From contig NC_009092.1 of the NCBI RefSeq assembly GCF_000016065.1, positions 2,170,001 to 2,234,000 on the forward strand: a stretch of 64,000 nt of DNA, given 5' to 3'. The stretch comes from Shewanella loihica PV-4. GTDB taxonomy: Bacteria > Pseudomonadota > Gammaproteobacteria > Enterobacterales > Shewanellaceae. The translations under genes were made by a program, and so were the position numbers. Below the pieces are notes generated by a model that worked only from the letters and a program-made list of their open reading frames with translations, was not told the DNA's origin and made no database searches. The first letter of the stretch is position 1. Each line of letters starts with the position of its first letter. Below are positions 24,993-35,021 of this stretch, in pieces.

Positions 24993-25004
24993 GCAGAACT
25001 TGCT

Positions 25005-26405
25005 TTAGAAGTTCGCTGACTTAGGTGCGCGTGGGAATGGGATCACGTCGCGGATGTTCGATACGCCGGTCACGTAAGAGACCAGACGCTCGAAGCCCAG
25101 ACCGAAGCCTGAGTGTGGCACTGTGCCGTAGCGGCGCAGGTCACGATACCACCAGTAATCTTCCTTGCTCAGACCCATCTCGTCCAGACGGGTATCTAGT
25201 ACGTCCAGACGCTCTTCACGCTGGGCACCACCGATGATCTCACCGATGCCAGGAGCCAGTACGTCCATGGCCGCAACCGTCTTGCCATCTTCGTTGAGAC
25301 GCATATAGAAGGCCTTGATATCTTTTGGATAGTTCTTCACGACCACTGGTGCCTTGAAGTGTTCTTCCGCCAGGTAGCGCTCGTGCTCAGATTGCAGGTC
25401 GATACCCCACTCGACATCGAACTCGAACTTCTTGCCGCATGACTTGAGGATCTCGATGGCGTCTGTGTAGTCTACCTGAGCGAAATCGCTGTTAACGAAG
25501 CTTTCTAGACGCTCGATAACTGTCTTGTCGACGCGTTGGGCGAAGAATTCTAGATCGTCACGACGCTCGTTAAGCACGGCGCGGAAACAGTACTTCAGCA
25601 TGCGCTCGGCCAGACCGGCAACATCGTTCAGATCGGCGAAGGCCACTTCCGGCTCAACCATCCAGAACTCCGCCAGGTGACGGCTGGTGTTTGAGTTTTC
25701 GGCGCGGAAGGTCGGGCCGAAGGTGTAGATCTTCGACAGTGCACAGGCGTAGGTCTCGCCGTTTAGCTGACCCGATACCGTCAGGAAAGATTCCTTACCG
25801 AAGAAGTCTTCGCTGAAGTCGACCTTGCCATCGTCGGTGCGTGGCAGGTTTTCCAGATCCAGTGTCGAGACGCGGAACATCTCGCCAGCACCCTCACAAT
25901 CAGAAGCGGTGATCAGCGGGGTAGAGACCCAGATGAAGCCTTCTTCGTTGTAGAAGTTGTGGATGGCGTGAGACAGACAGTTACGTACGCGAGCGACCGC
26001 GCCAATGATGTTGGTGCGTGGACGCAGGTGAGCCAGTTCGCGCAGATGCTCGATAGAGTGACGCTTGGCCGCCATAGGATAGGTATCAGGATCTTCAACC
26101 CAACCTGTGACCTCAACCTTAGTCACCTGCATCTCAAATGCTTGACCCTTACCTGGGCTCTCAACCAGTTCACCCGTCATCACGACTGAGCAACCGGCCG
26201 TGAGGCGTAAGATTTCGTCGTTATAATTGTCTAAGCTATTTGGCACAACGCCCTGAATGGGATCAAAACAGGAACCATCATATACGGCAAGAAAAGAGAT
26301 GCCGGCCTTGGAATCTCGGCGAGTTCTTACCCAACCGCGTACGGTAACTTGCGAACCAACCGCAAAATCACCCTTAAATACAGAAGCGACAGATGCAATG
26401 CTCAT
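25005..26405 (-). CDS. asnS: asparaginyl-tRNA synthetase
   Basis: A 466-residue class IIb aminoacyl-tRNA synthetase that charges tRNA-Asn in the cytoplasm. The N-terminal OB-fold anticodon-binding domain contains [17 protein letters not shown]. The catalytic core shows motif 2 around [17 protein letters not shown] and motif 3 [10 protein letters not shown] near the C-terminus. The length matches E. coli AsnS (466). It is monocistronic; the cassette cluster abuts its 3' end. Confidence 0.97.
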   Translation of the reverse strand: MSIASVASVFKGDFAVGSQVTVRGWVRTRRDSKAGISFLAVYDGSCFDPIQGVVPNSLDNYNDEILRLTAGCSVVMTGELVESPGKGQAFEMQVTKVEVTGWVEDPDTYPMAAKRHSIEHLRELAHLRPRTNIIGAVARVRNCLSHAIHNFYNEEGFIWVSTPLITASDCEGAGEMFRVSTLDLENLPRTDDGKVDFSEDFFGKESFLTVSGQLNGETYACALSKIYTFGPTFRAENSNTSRHLAEFWMVEPEVAFADLNDVAGLAERMLKYCFRAVLNERRDDLEFFAQRVDKTVIERLESFVNSDFAQVDYTDAIEILKSCGKKFEFDVEWGIDLQSEHERYLAEEHFKAPVVVKNYPKDIKAFYMRLNEDGKTVAAMDVLAPGIGEIIGGAQREERLDVLDTRLDEMGLSKEDYWWYRDLRRYGTVPHSGFGLGFERLVSYVTGVSNIRDVIPFPRAPKSANF

Positions 26406-26487
26406 TGTTGCTTAGTTCTCCAACGAAACGTTTTATTAAAAATTTTGGAGGTTTATATTACCTTGCTGGTGGCTTTTCTCAAGGGAA

Positions 26488-26582
26488 AAACAGCAGATAG
26501 ATTGGCCTTAAGGCAAATAAAATGGGCATTTCAGCTAAGGCAGGCGAAAGCGTCATGAAAAAGCGGCCTTAATCTGCTGTTT
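26488..26582. repeat. long inverted repeat upstream of asnS
   Basis: AAACAGCAGAT (26488-26498) and ATCTGCTGTTT (26572-26582) are perfect 11-bp arms. Further pairing is possible between TAAGGC and GGCCTTA just inside. The arms enclose about 73 nt. It lies between divergent genes; it could fold in RNA or be a relic of a small mobile repeat. Confidence 0.45.
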
Positions 26583-26651
26583 ATCCGTGAATGGTGTTAG
26601 GCTGGAAAGCTTGTTATGCTTAAAATATGGCCAGTTAATTCAGTGGGCTAA

Positions 26652-26987
26652 ATGAAAAAAGTCAAAATTTTCCAGATTTTTTTAGGCACCTTGTCGATCT
26701 TAGGTTGGTCCTTGGCCGTGTACGCATTACTGCTCTTTGGTGAGGCCAGACCGGATCGCGCCGTGGGTTACTTTCTCAGTAAAGGGGCCAGCGTGCGCCT
26801 TACCTGGGATCCCACCATCACCCTGAGGCTGGAGTATGTGATCTGGAGCTGCGCCGCCATCAGTTTGATCAACTTGGCCTTTAACTTCTATGTGGCCCAT
26901 CACAGCCGTATGGGCTACTGGTTCAATATCCCGCTGCTCTTGCTAACCTCCACCGCGGCAGGTCTTTATCTTAAGTTTTTTGTCTAG
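26652..26987 (+). CDS. small membrane protein of unknown function
   Basis: A 111-residue hypothetical protein with three predicted membrane segments, about residues 7-30, 58-81 and 91-110. The loop after the first segment has ARPDRAVGYFLSKG and a conserved-looking RLTWDPTITLRLEY. I do not recognise a family. It is divergent from asnS and convergent with nudL. Confidence 0.75.
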   Translation: MKKVKIFQIFLGTLSILGWSLAVYALLLFGEARPDRAVGYFLSKGASVRLTWDPTITLRLEYVIWSCAAISLINLAFNFYVAHHSRMGYWFNIPLLLLTSTAAGLYLKFFV

Positions 26988-27098
26988 GGCGTCAGTCCGC
27001 AATCGATCACAGTATTCGCAGTTTGAAAAAATGCATAGACGAAGTGCTGGCTTGTGTAGCGTTGTTAGCTTTTCATTAGAGCGAACTTAGCTCGTTCG

Positions 27099-27668
27099 TC
27101 AATTGCCTATCTGGCGACAGAGCCTGTCTATCATGGCGGCGGTGGCGCCCCAGATAAAATAATCGCCATAGGGAATGAAGTAGACGGGGTAGTTCACGCC
27201 GCGGCGGGAAAACTGCTTCTGAATGCGATTGGCAGGATTTAACAGGAAACTCAGGGGCACGCTGAACAGCTCATCTACCTCGCCGGGATCGAGCACAGGC
27301 TCAAAAGCTTCTCTTACCACACCTATGATGGGCGCGATGGCAAAGCCGGTGAAGGTGTTAAACATGGGGTATTGGCCCAGCACCTCGACATTGTCCCGCG
27401 GTAGTGCGATCTCCTCAAACGCCTCACGTAGGGCGGTGTCGGCGTAACTGGCATCACTCTCTTCGACCTTGCCGCCTGGAAAGCTTATCTGCCCCGGATG
27501 GGCCCTTAGGTGGGTGGGCCGGCGAGTCAGCAGCAGCTCCAGCTCGCCACTGGCTTCCATCAGGGGAACGAGCACGGCGGCCTGTCGCAATGTGCGATGG
27601 ATCTGCGGCCCTGTGTCTGTGGGCAGTTGGTGCAGAGCGTAGCGCCGTTTAAACTCGTCCAGTGTCAT
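27099..27668 (-). CDS. nudL: CoA pyrophosphatase, Nudix family
   Basis: A 189-residue Nudix hydrolase of the NudL/YeaB type. RRPTHLRAHPGQISFPGGKV is the UPF0035-type signature that marks CoA pyrophosphatases, followed by the Nudix box GGKVEESDASYADTALRE.FEE with the metal-binding glutamates. It would cleave CoA to phosphopantetheine and 3',5'-ADP. It starts 17 nt after the pabB stop, an arrangement also seen in E. coli. Confidence 0.9.
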   Translation of the reverse strand: MTLDEFKRRYALHQLPTDTGPQIHRTLRQAAVLVPLMEASGELELLLTRRPTHLRAHPGQISFPGGKVEESDASYADTALREAFEEIALPRDNVEVLGQYPMFNTFTGFAIAPIIGVVREAFEPVLDPGEVDELFSVPLSFLLNPANRIQKQFSRRGVNYPVYFIPYGDYFIWGATAAMIDRLCRQIGN

Positions 27669-27685
27669 ATTTGCCTAATTACTTG

Positions 27686-29119
27686 TCAGTTACTCAGCAC
27701 GGGGAGGATCTTACTCACCTTATCATAACTCTCCTGATATTCGGCATCGACCTGAGAGTCCGCCACAATGCCACCGCCCGCCCAGCAGTAGAGACGAGGT
27801 GGCTCGGCCACCAAGGTACGTATGGTGATGCTGGTATCCATCTGCCTGTCCTGGCTGATATAGCCGATGGAGCCACAGTAGAGGCTGCGGCGCGATGGCT
27901 CCAGCTCTTCGATGATCTCCATGGCGCGGATCTTAGGTGCGCCCGTGATAGAGCCACCGGGAAATGCTGCCCTTAATAGATCGCAGGGGCTGTTGGGCGC
28001 AGCGAGATTGGCGGTGACAGTGCTCACCAGATGGTGCACCGCCGGGAAGCTTTCGATGGCAAACAGATGGGGCACCCGCACGCTGCCAGGGCTTGCCACC
28101 TTGCCGATATCGTTTCGAAGCAGATCCACGATCATCAGGTTTTCGGCGCGATCTTTCTCCGATGCCGCCAGGGCTTCGGCGGCGGCCTTATCGGCCGTGG
28201 CGTCGCTGGATCGCGCCATGGTGCCCTTGATCGGCTTGGTCTCTATGGCATCGCCCTTAAGCTTGATGAAACGCTCGGGCGAGATGGAGAGGATGGCGTG
28301 CATATCCAGGCGGATAAAGGCAGAGAAGGGCGCCTTGTTGCTGGCCCTGAGTTTAAGGTAGGCCTGCCACTCGTCACCGCGATACTCGGCCTCGAAACGC
28401 TGGGTAAGGTTGATCTGATAGCAATCGCCGCTGTGTAGATAATCCTGCACCCGATCAAACTTGTCTCTGTATTCGCCTTTAGTGATCTGTGGCTGCCAGT
28501 CACGGCTCAGGGCAAACTTCTCACCATTGGCTTTTTCGTTCGACGGCGAGCTTAACCTTGCCTCTAAATCGGCTAGACGTTCTTTAAGCGCCGTTTCACC
28601 TCGGTAGTGCACCAGAGACCAGGTCTGGCTCTGGTAGCAAAACAGCAGCGCCCAGTCATAGAGGCCGATATTCATCTCGGGAAGTTCGATATCTTGGGCT
28701 GCAATGGTGGGTAGCTTCTCGATGCGTCTGCCCAGATCATAGCTAAAGGTGCCCAGGGCGCCGCCGCTGAAGGGCAGCTCACAGGCATGTTGAGTCGGAA
28801 AGTAGTCGGCTATCGCCGCTTGCAATATCGATAAGGGATCGTCCTGGCTAATTTCAACACCGTCTTTAGATTGATTTTCTTCTGTAGCACTAGCCGCAGT
28901 GGGACGCAGATGTCTGGTATGGGTGACACCATCCTGGCTGGTGATGGTGGCCAGAGGATCGAAGCTGATGATGTCGTACCGGGCGTCTATATGATCGGCG
29001 CCGGCGGAGTCCAGCAGTATGGCCCAGGGCAGGTGAGCGAAGCAGTCAAATACCTCAATGGTGCTGAGTTGCCAGTCTAACTTTTGCAGTGCAACGCCTT
29101 GAGTCGACGAAAAATCCAT
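27686..29119 (-). CDS. pabB: aminodeoxychorismate synthase component I
   Basis: A 477-residue chorismate-using enzyme that makes 4-amino-4-deoxychorismate, a folate precursor, with a PabA glutaminase (not in this window). The N-terminal TrpE-like domain is followed by the chorismate-binding domain with SGDCYQINLTQRFEA, TKPIKGTMAR (active-site lysine), ENLMIVDLLRND and GGSITGAPKIRAMEII. PIKGT rather than PIAGT favours PabB over TrpE. It leads a two-gene unit with nudL and is divergent from the fumarase gene. Confidence 0.92.
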   Translation of the reverse strand: MDFSSTQGVALQKLDWQLSTIEVFDCFAHLPWAILLDSAGADHIDARYDIISFDPLATITSQDGVTHTRHLRPTAASATEENQSKDGVEISQDDPLSILQAAIADYFPTQHACELPFSGGALGTFSYDLGRRIEKLPTIAAQDIELPEMNIGLYDWALLFCYQSQTWSLVHYRGETALKERLADLEARLSSPSNEKANGEKFALSRDWQPQITKGEYRDKFDRVQDYLHSGDCYQINLTQRFEAEYRGDEWQAYLKLRASNKAPFSAFIRLDMHAILSISPERFIKLKGDAIETKPIKGTMARSSDATADKAAAEALAASEKDRAENLMIVDLLRNDIGKVASPGSVRVPHLFAIESFPAVHHLVSTVTANLAAPNSPCDLLRAAFPGGSITGAPKIRAMEIIEELEPSRRSLYCGSIGYISQDRQMDTSITIRTLVAEPPRLYCWAGGGIVADSQVDAEYQESYDKVSKILPVLSN

Positions 29120-29246
29120 CGATAACCCTTATCTAAAATGTGATGTTCCCCTAAAAGTCGCGAAAGAGTATCATATTGTGAACGGATTCAAAAAAAATAC
29201 GCGACCCTGCAAAAGGGCGGTGAATAACCAAAACGTGAGTAAGGAA

Positions 29247-30770
29247 ATGTCTGTGACTATAGAACAGCCCATCATCAAGCAAGCGGACCTCATCGAGAGT
29301 GTCGCCGACGCACTACAATATATCTCCTATTACCACCCTAAAGATTTCGTTGATGCCATGGCCGAGGCCTATGAGCGTGAAGAGAGTGCGGCGGCAAAAG
29401 ATGCTATCGCGCAGATCTTGATAAACTCTCGTATGTCCGCCGAAGGCAAGCGCCCGCTGTGTCAAGACACAGGTATCGTGACCTGTTTCGTTAAGATCGG
29501 TATGGGCGTCAAGTGGGACAAGACAGACATGACAGTGCAGCAGATGGTGGATGAAGGGGTAAGACGCGCCTACACCAACCCAGATAACCCGCTGCGCGCC
29601 TCTATCGTTGCCGATCCTGCCGGTGGCCGTAAGAACACTAAAGACAACACTCCATCTGTGGTACACGTCGAGATGGTGCCGGGTAACCATGTTGAAGTCG
29701 CCATCGCCGCTAAGGGCGGTGGATCGGAAAACAAGTCTAAGATGGTGATGCTTAACCCATCAGACGATATCGCCGAGTGGGTCGAGAAGACACTTCCAAC
29801 TATGGGCGCCGGCTGGTGTCCTCCAGGCATGCTGGGCATAGGCATCGGCGGCACCGCCGAGAAGGCGGCCGTGATGGCCAAAGAAGCCCTGATGGACCCA
29901 GTCGACATCCATGAGCTGCAGGCTAAAGGCGCCGAAACCGCAGAAGAGAAGCTGCGTCTGGATATCTTCGAGCGCGCTAACAAGCTAGGCATAGGTGCCC
30001 AGGGCCTTGGTGGCCTGACTACCGTGCTGGATATCAAGATCAAATCGGCGCCAACCCACGCGGCCTCTAAGCCTGTGGTGATGATCCCTAACTGCGCGGC
30101 AACCCGCCACGTACACTTCCACCTAGATGGTTCAGGCCCAGCCGAGCTGGAGACGCCTAAGCTGGAAGATTGGCCAGAGATCACCCGCGAAGCGGGCGAG
30201 GGCGTACGCCGCGTGGATCTTAATACCGTTACTCAAGCTGACATCGAGCAGTGGAAGAGCGGTGACGTGCTGCTGCTAAACGGTAAGATGCTTACCGGTC
30301 GTGACGCGGCGCACAAGCGCATTCAAACCCTTATCGAGAGCGGTGAAGGCCTGCCAGAAGGCGTCGATTTCACCGGTAAGTTTATCTACTACGTTGGCCC
30401 GGTCGATCCTGTGGGTGACGAAGTGGTTGGCCCAGCGGGTCCAACGACGGCGACCCGCATGGATAAGTTCACCGATCTGATGCTGGATAAGACGGGTCTG
30501 ATGGGCATGATCGGCAAGGCAGAGCGTGGCCCGGCTACCGTCGAGTCTATCAAGAAGCACAAGGCGGTTTACCTGATGGCAGTAGGCGGCGCTGCTTATC
30601 TAGTGTCTAAGGCGATCAAGAAGTCACGAGTTGTGGCCTTCGAAGACCTAGGTATGGAAGCCATCTATGAGTTCGACGTGACCGATATGCCGGTAACCGT
30701 TGCCGTAGACAGCGAAGGGGTCAATGCTCACGAAACCGGCCCTGCCACCTGGCGAGTCAAACTTGCCTAA
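29247..30770 (+). CDS. class I (iron-sulfur) fumarate hydratase
   Basis: About 507 residues from the ATG at 29247, preceded by AAGGAA; the frame extends upstream to a GTG at 29178, but the extra 23 residues are not family-like. It hydrates fumarate to malate in the TCA cycle. Three cysteines expected to bind the [4Fe-4S] cluster are visible: RPLCQDTGI (Cys72), AGWCPPGMLG (Cys191) and MIPNCAATRH (Cys283). The C-terminal beta domain includes KFIYYVGPVDPVGDEVVGPA. It corresponds to FumA/FumB; no second fumarase is present here. Confidence 0.93.
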   Translation: MSVTIEQPIIKQADLIESVADALQYISYYHPKDFVDAMAEAYEREESAAAKDAIAQILINSRMSAEGKRPLCQDTGIVTCFVKIGMGVKWDKTDMTVQQMVDEGVRRAYTNPDNPLRASIVADPAGGRKNTKDNTPSVVHVEMVPGNHVEVAIAAKGGGSENKSKMVMLNPSDDIAEWVEKTLPTMGAGWCPPGMLGIGIGGTAEKAAVMAKEALMDPVDIHELQAKGAETAEEKLRLDIFERANKLGIGAQGLGGLTTVLDIKIKSAPTHAASKPVVMIPNCAATRHVHFHLDGSGPAELETPKLEDWPEITREAGEGVRRVDLNTVTQADIEQWKSGDVLLLNGKMLTGRDAAHKRIQTLIESGEGLPEGVDFTGKFIYYVGPVDPVGDEVVGPAGPTTATRMDKFTDLMLDKTGLMGMIGKAERGPATVESIKKHKAVYLMAVGGAAYLVSKAIKKSRVVAFEDLGMEAIYEFDVTDMPVTVAVDSEGVNAHETGPATWRVKLA

Positions 30771-30945
30771 CGCTGAGTAAAGCATGAAGAAGTGGGTGGG
30801 TTTTAGGTGAGTCAGGCGACTTGCTTAACCCCCCATTTTTGTTTAGTGTCTGTTGCGTATTTTGGCGACACTTTTGGCTTTAGGCGCCTTTTCTTAGCAT
30901 TAAGCATTGTCGCCTTGCCGTTCAACCATAAAGATGACTATAACA

Positions 30946-32991
30946 ATGAAAAAAACTGCAATCATACTTGCCTTGGCGACAGCCGGTCTGGTGTCTGGCG
31001 CTCACGCCGCAGCACCAGAGCCTTTCAAGGTACAACATCTCGTTAAAATGAATAAGCTGCATTCCAGTGCACTGTCTAATGACGGCACTAAAATCGTGTA
31101 TGCAGTTAAAAAATTTGATGATAAGGGTGAGGCACAATCTGACCTTTATCTTCAGTCGCTGATCGATGGCAAGGTAAAACGCCTGACCTCGGCCAAAGGT
31201 ACTGAGCATAGCGTTGCCTTTAGCGCAGACGATAAGAAGATCTACTTCCTAGCGGCGCGCGATGGCAGCTCACAGCTGTATGAGCTGGCACTCGATGGCG
31301 GCGAAGCGGTTAAGATCTCTAATCTGCCGCTGGACGTTGAAGGCTTTAAGCTGTCTCAAGATGGCGCTCAGGTCGTGATGAACATGCGTGTCTACCCTGA
31401 GTGTGACACCTTGCAGTGCACCGCCGACAAGCGAGAGCAAGAAGCCGAGCGTAAATCTACCGGCCGCGAATACAAGCAGCTGATGGTGCGCCACTGGGAT
31501 ACCTGGGGTGACCACAGCCGCAGCCACCTGTTTGTGGCAAAACTTGACGGCAAGATGATCGACACTGCCGTGGATGTGACTAAAGGCCTGGATACAGAAA
31601 CTCCGCCACTGCCATTTTCTGGCATGGAAGAGGTGACCTTTACCCCAGACGGTAAGTATGTGGTCTACAGCGCCAAGGCGCCGAGCAAGTCACAGGCTTG
31701 GGAAACTAACTATGACCTGTGGCAGGTCTCAGTGCTTGGCGGTGAGGCGAAAAACCTGACCGAGAGCAACAAGGCGTGGGATGCCCAGCCAACCTTCTCG
31801 GCGGACGGTCGTTACCTGGCGTATCTCGCCATGAGCAAGCCAGGCTTTGAGGCGGATCGTTACCGCGTCATGCTGCGTGATACTGTGACCGGCCAAGAGA
31901 AAGAAGTGGCGCCGCTGTGGGATCGCAGCCCAAGCTCGCTGACTTTCGGCGCAGATAACCGCACACTTTATGTGACGGCGCAGGACCTGGGCCAGGTGAG
32001 CATCTTCGAGGTCAACACTCAATTTGGTGACGTGAAGACGCTGCACAACGATGGCAGCAACAGCATCCTGGGTGTGACCGGCGACAAGATCGTCTTCAAC
32101 CACAAGAGTCTGGTTGAGCCAGGCGATCTCTATACCATGTCTCTCGACGGTCAGAATGTAAATCGCCTGACCGAGGTGAACAAAGACAACCTGGCCAAGA
32201 TCAAGTTTGGCGAGTTTGAACAGTTCAGCTTCAAGGGCTGGAACAACGAAGAGGTCTATGGTTACTGGATCAAGCCTGCTAACTACAAGCAAGGCAAGAA
32301 GTATCCTGTTGCCTTCTTGGTACACGGTGGCCCACAAGGCTCATTCGGCAACTCATTCAGCAGCCGCTGGAACGCTCAACTTTGGGCGGGTGCCGGTTAC
32401 GGTGTGGTGATGATCGATTTCCACGGTTCTACCGGTTATGGTCAGGCCTTCACCGACTCTATCTCTAAGGATTGGGGCGGCAAGCCGCTGGAAGATCTAC
32501 AGAAAGGTCTAGCTGCGGTTACCGCTCAGCAGAAGTGGCTAGATGGCGATCGCGCCTGCGCCCTGGGTGGTTCATACGGCGGCTACATGATGAACTGGAT
32601 CCAAGGTAACTGGAACGACGGCTTCAAGTGTCTGGTTAACCACGCGGGACTGTTCGACATGCGCTCTATGTACTATGTGACCGAAGAGCTGTGGTTCCCT
32701 GAGTATGAATTCGGTGGCACCTACCAGGACAACAAGGAATTGTTCGAGAAGTTTAACCCGGTTAACTATGTCGATAATTGGCAGACGCCTATGCTGGTGA
32801 TCCATGGTGAGAAGGACTTCCGTGTGCCTTATGGTCAGGGTCTGGCGGCGTTTAGCTTCATGCAGCGTAAAGGGATCCCATCTGAATTGCTTATCTACCC
32901 AGATGAGAACCACTGGATCCTTAACCCAGACAACCTGGAGCAATGGTACGCCAACGTCCTAGGCTGGATGGATCGCTGGACCAAGAAGTAA
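30946..32991 (+). CDS. secreted S9 family prolyl oligopeptidase-like peptidase
   Basis: About 681 residues from the ATG at 30946, which opens a textbook signal peptide (MKKTAIILALATAGLVSGAHA); a longer frame begins with a TTG at 30907. An N-terminal beta-propeller with TolB/WD-like repeats (for example VAFSADDKKIYFL and PTFSADGRYLAYL) is followed by an alpha/beta hydrolase domain. The catalytic triad is visible: GGSYGGY with Ser543, GEKDFRVP with Asp624 and ENHW with His656. It resembles dipeptidyl aminopeptidase / acylaminoacyl-peptidases and probably cleaves peptides in the periplasm or medium. A strong terminator follows. Confidence 0.92.
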   Translation: MKKTAIILALATAGLVSGAHAAAPEPFKVQHLVKMNKLHSSALSNDGTKIVYAVKKFDDKGEAQSDLYLQSLIDGKVKRLTSAKGTEHSVAFSADDKKIYFLAARDGSSQLYELALDGGEAVKISNLPLDVEGFKLSQDGAQVVMNMRVYPECDTLQCTADKREQEAERKSTGREYKQLMVRHWDTWGDHSRSHLFVAKLDGKMIDTAVDVTKGLDTETPPLPFSGMEEVTFTPDGKYVVYSAKAPSKSQAWETNYDLWQVSVLGGEAKNLTESNKAWDAQPTFSADGRYLAYLAMSKPGFEADRYRVMLRDTVTGQEKEVAPLWDRSPSSLTFGADNRTLYVTAQDLGQVSIFEVNTQFGDVKTLHNDGSNSILGVTGDKIVFNHKSLVEPGDLYTMSLDGQNVNRLTEVNKDNLAKIKFGEFEQFSFKGWNNEEVYGYWIKPANYKQGKKYPVAFLVHGGPQGSFGNSFSSRWNAQLWAGAGYGVVMIDFHGSTGYGQAFTDSISKDWGGKPLEDLQKGLAAVTAQQKWLDGDRACALGGSYGGYMMNWIQGNWNDGFKCLVNHAGLFDMRSMYYVTEELWFPEYEFGGTYQDNKELFEKFNPVNYVDNWQTPMLVIHGEKDFRVPYGQGLAAFSFMQRKGIPSELLIYPDENHWILNPDNLEQWYANVLGWMDRWTKK

Positions 32992-33048
32992 GCCGAGATG
33001 ACGACTCGCAAGATGCGGGTGATAATTTAGTCACCCGATCATAGAAAA

Positions 33049-33079
33049 TAAAAAGCCAGAACTCAGTTCTGGCTTTTTT
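33049..33079 (+). terminator. terminator after the S9 peptidase
   Basis: AGCCAGAACT and AGTTCTGGCT (33054-33074) form a 10-bp stem followed by six T; the A run on the left also allows minus-strand use. Confidence 0.9.
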
Positions 33080-33179
33080 GTGTGTTTTTGTATGCGGTTA
33101 GCGCTTGCCCTAGTCTAGTTCACATGCGCTTCCAATGATAAACGGGCAGGGTGAGCAATCGTTTGCCTATATCGCGCCC

Positions 33180-33593
33180 TCATTCGACAAATTTGCACAT
33201 GCCTAGTCCGAGAGATTCCCCGGTTCTGGGGTTGTAGCCAAATCGAGAGTAAAACGCTTCCTTACCGCAGGCGGCCAACAGCCCAATGGTGGCGCCGGGC
33301 ATGGCGGTATCTGCAAGAAAGCTCTCTATCTCTTGCATAATAGATCTGCCTACACCTTGGTTTTGATACTCGGGTGAGATCACTATGTCTTGCAGATAAA
33401 AATACATAGCGCCGTCGCCCACAATACGGCCGTAACCCACAAGCTTCGAATCGATATGGGCGCAAACGTGAAAAAGCGAGTTATTCAGGCTTTGTTGAAC
33501 CAGTCCAGGCTTGGGGTTTGTCCAGCCAACTGCAGTTCGCAAAGTCATGAACTCTTCGAGATCAGGTGCCCGGTTGCTTATTCTCACTTCCAT
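33180..33593 (-). CDS. GNAT family N-acetyltransferase
   Basis: A 137-residue single-domain acetyltransferase. The acetyl-CoA binding motif A is VISPEYQNQGVGRSIMQ (QxxGxG, about residues 72-88), followed by LLAACGKEAFYSRFGY, the usual motif B region. The substrate cannot be inferred. It is a solitary gene, with GGAGAAAG upstream of the start. Confidence 0.88.
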   Translation of the reverse strand: MEVRISNRAPDLEEFMTLRTAVGWTNPKPGLVQQSLNNSLFHVCAHIDSKLVGYGRIVGDGAMYFYLQDIVISPEYQNQGVGRSIMQEIESFLADTAMPGATIGLLAACGKEAFYSRFGYNPRTGESLGLGMCKFVE

Positions 33594-33873
33594 CTTTCTC
33601 CTTGTGGTGTTTCCTCATCTTGCTAAAGATTTATCTGGTTGATTCATTTTATGATATTTTTTCTAACGCATTTGTAATGGGTCTTTAATAGACTTAGCCT
33701 CATGGCAACTAATAGCCAGTGAACATCCAATTTTCAAAGTCAGTCGCGTACGATGCAGATATATACATCCTCTGGGAGGCGAATAGCTTTTGCGCGTTCC
33801 ATCCGAACAATCAAAACTGTGAGTCTGCAGATTTCTTTAATTAGCACACCTAGTGCGGGGAGAGTGAGTTAAG

Positions 33874-34302
33874 ATGAAAGGTAAATGTCTGTGTGGAGAT
33901 GTCGAATTTTACATAAGCGGATCTCTTCCTCATTTCTATCAGTGTCATTGTTCTTTATGTCGAAAATTGTCTGCGTCCTCGTCAGATACCGCCACATTTC
34001 TTAATAAAGCGCAATTTACATGGATTAAGGGGGAGTCCCTTGTTAATTCATACATCACTGAAACCGGTTATCGTTCTGATTTCTGTAGCAAGTGTGGCAG
34101 TACAGTCCCTCACCTGATGAGTAATAAAAAGCAGTATTGGATCCCAGCCGGATTACTCGATGATGCTAAAGATAGCCGTGTCGTGGCGCATCTGTTTGTT
34201 GAGTCTAAAGCCCATTGGGACATTATTGGCGACAGCGGTGCACAATTTGAAGAGATGCCTGATATGGAAACCCTTAATAACGCATTGCAAAGATCTAATT
34301 GA
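33874..34302 (+). CDS. GFA/CENP-V family zinc protein
   Basis: A 142-residue protein of the glutathione-dependent formaldehyde-activating (GFA) fold. Zinc-binding cysteines lie in GKCLCGDVEF, YQCHCSLCRK and DFCSKCGSTVP. Most such proteins bind zinc and perhaps glutathione; the specific reaction is unknown. It is a solitary gene preceded by GGGGAG. Confidence 0.9.
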   Translation: MKGKCLCGDVEFYISGSLPHFYQCHCSLCRKLSASSSDTATFLNKAQFTWIKGESLVNSYITETGYRSDFCSKCGSTVPHLMSNKKQYWIPAGLLDDAKDSRVVAHLFVESKAHWDIIGDSGAQFEEMPDMETLNNALQRSN

Positions 34303-34394
34303 CGATCACTTTAGGCTCATCATTTCTCAGTAAGACCCTATCAAATTAAGCGTGTTATCTCCGTCAGCGGAAACTGTGATGAGGCCTGAAAAAT

Positions 34395-35021
34395 CTATGT
34401 CGCTTTCCAAAGTGGTCGGTCGAGATATGCGGCCAACTGTTTAGCGCTGGCTTCGATTTCTAACTCGCTGCCGTGATCCATCACATTGGCTCGCTCACCA
34501 TTGCGAAAGACCAGATTAAGCTCATAGCTGCGATAGGAGCGATTGTTAGAGCGTATAGACTCACTGATGATTTGTAATGCGTAGATGTCGCTGAGTCGTC
34601 CCTGACGACTGGCATCACCTCTTTGAGAGCCATCGTAGCTTTTGCCGCAAAAATAGGTACCTAAGGCTTTATCGAAGGTCATGTGTTTCTTGCTGGACAG
34701 CATCAAGAGACTAACCCCGGTGAATAGGGCGCCAAGTATCGCCATGGCGATGCCACCACCAGATTCACCCTCGAGGAACAGGGTGGGACTGACGATGAAA
34801 AATATCCCTAAACCAGGAAGCAAAAACATCGAATATAGAATAATAGCCGTGACTGAGTGCTTAATAACAATCCGGCCTTGGGTCTCGACCATATCTTGTG
34901 TTTTAAAGTTTGCACCGCCAGATTTCAGCGGATCCCAGCTGGTCTTTTCGGCGACAGGGTCATCCGTGTCAGCTAATTTCAATTCGAACTTGTTGATTCG
35001 TATGTCCTTAATGGCGCTCAT
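34395..35021 (-). CDS. hypothetical membrane protein
   Basis: A 208-residue protein not recognised. A hydrophilic N-terminus of about 50 residues is followed by two membrane segments, about residues 56-78 (ILYSMFLLPGLGIFFIV) and 88-107 (AMAILGALFTGVSLLML), then a basic cytoplasmic-looking domain with KALGTYFCGKSYDG and SYRSYELNLVFRNGERAN. That part resembles bacterial PH-like small domains, but only weakly. Confidence 0.75.
   Translation of the reverse strand: MSAIKDIRINKFELKLADTDDPVAEKTSWDPLKSGGANFKTQDMVETQGRIVIKHSVTAIILYSMFLLPGLGIFFIVSPTLFLEGESGGGIAMAILGALFTGVSLLMLSSKKHMTFDKALGTYFCGKSYDGSQRGDASRQGRLSDIYALQIISESIRSNNRSYRSYELNLVFRNGERANVMDHGSELEIEASAKQLAAYLDRPLWKAT

Noticed and set aside
23150..25000. 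Integron integrase gene next to the cassettes
   Set aside because: No tyrosine-recombinase frame is present here or elsewhere in the window.
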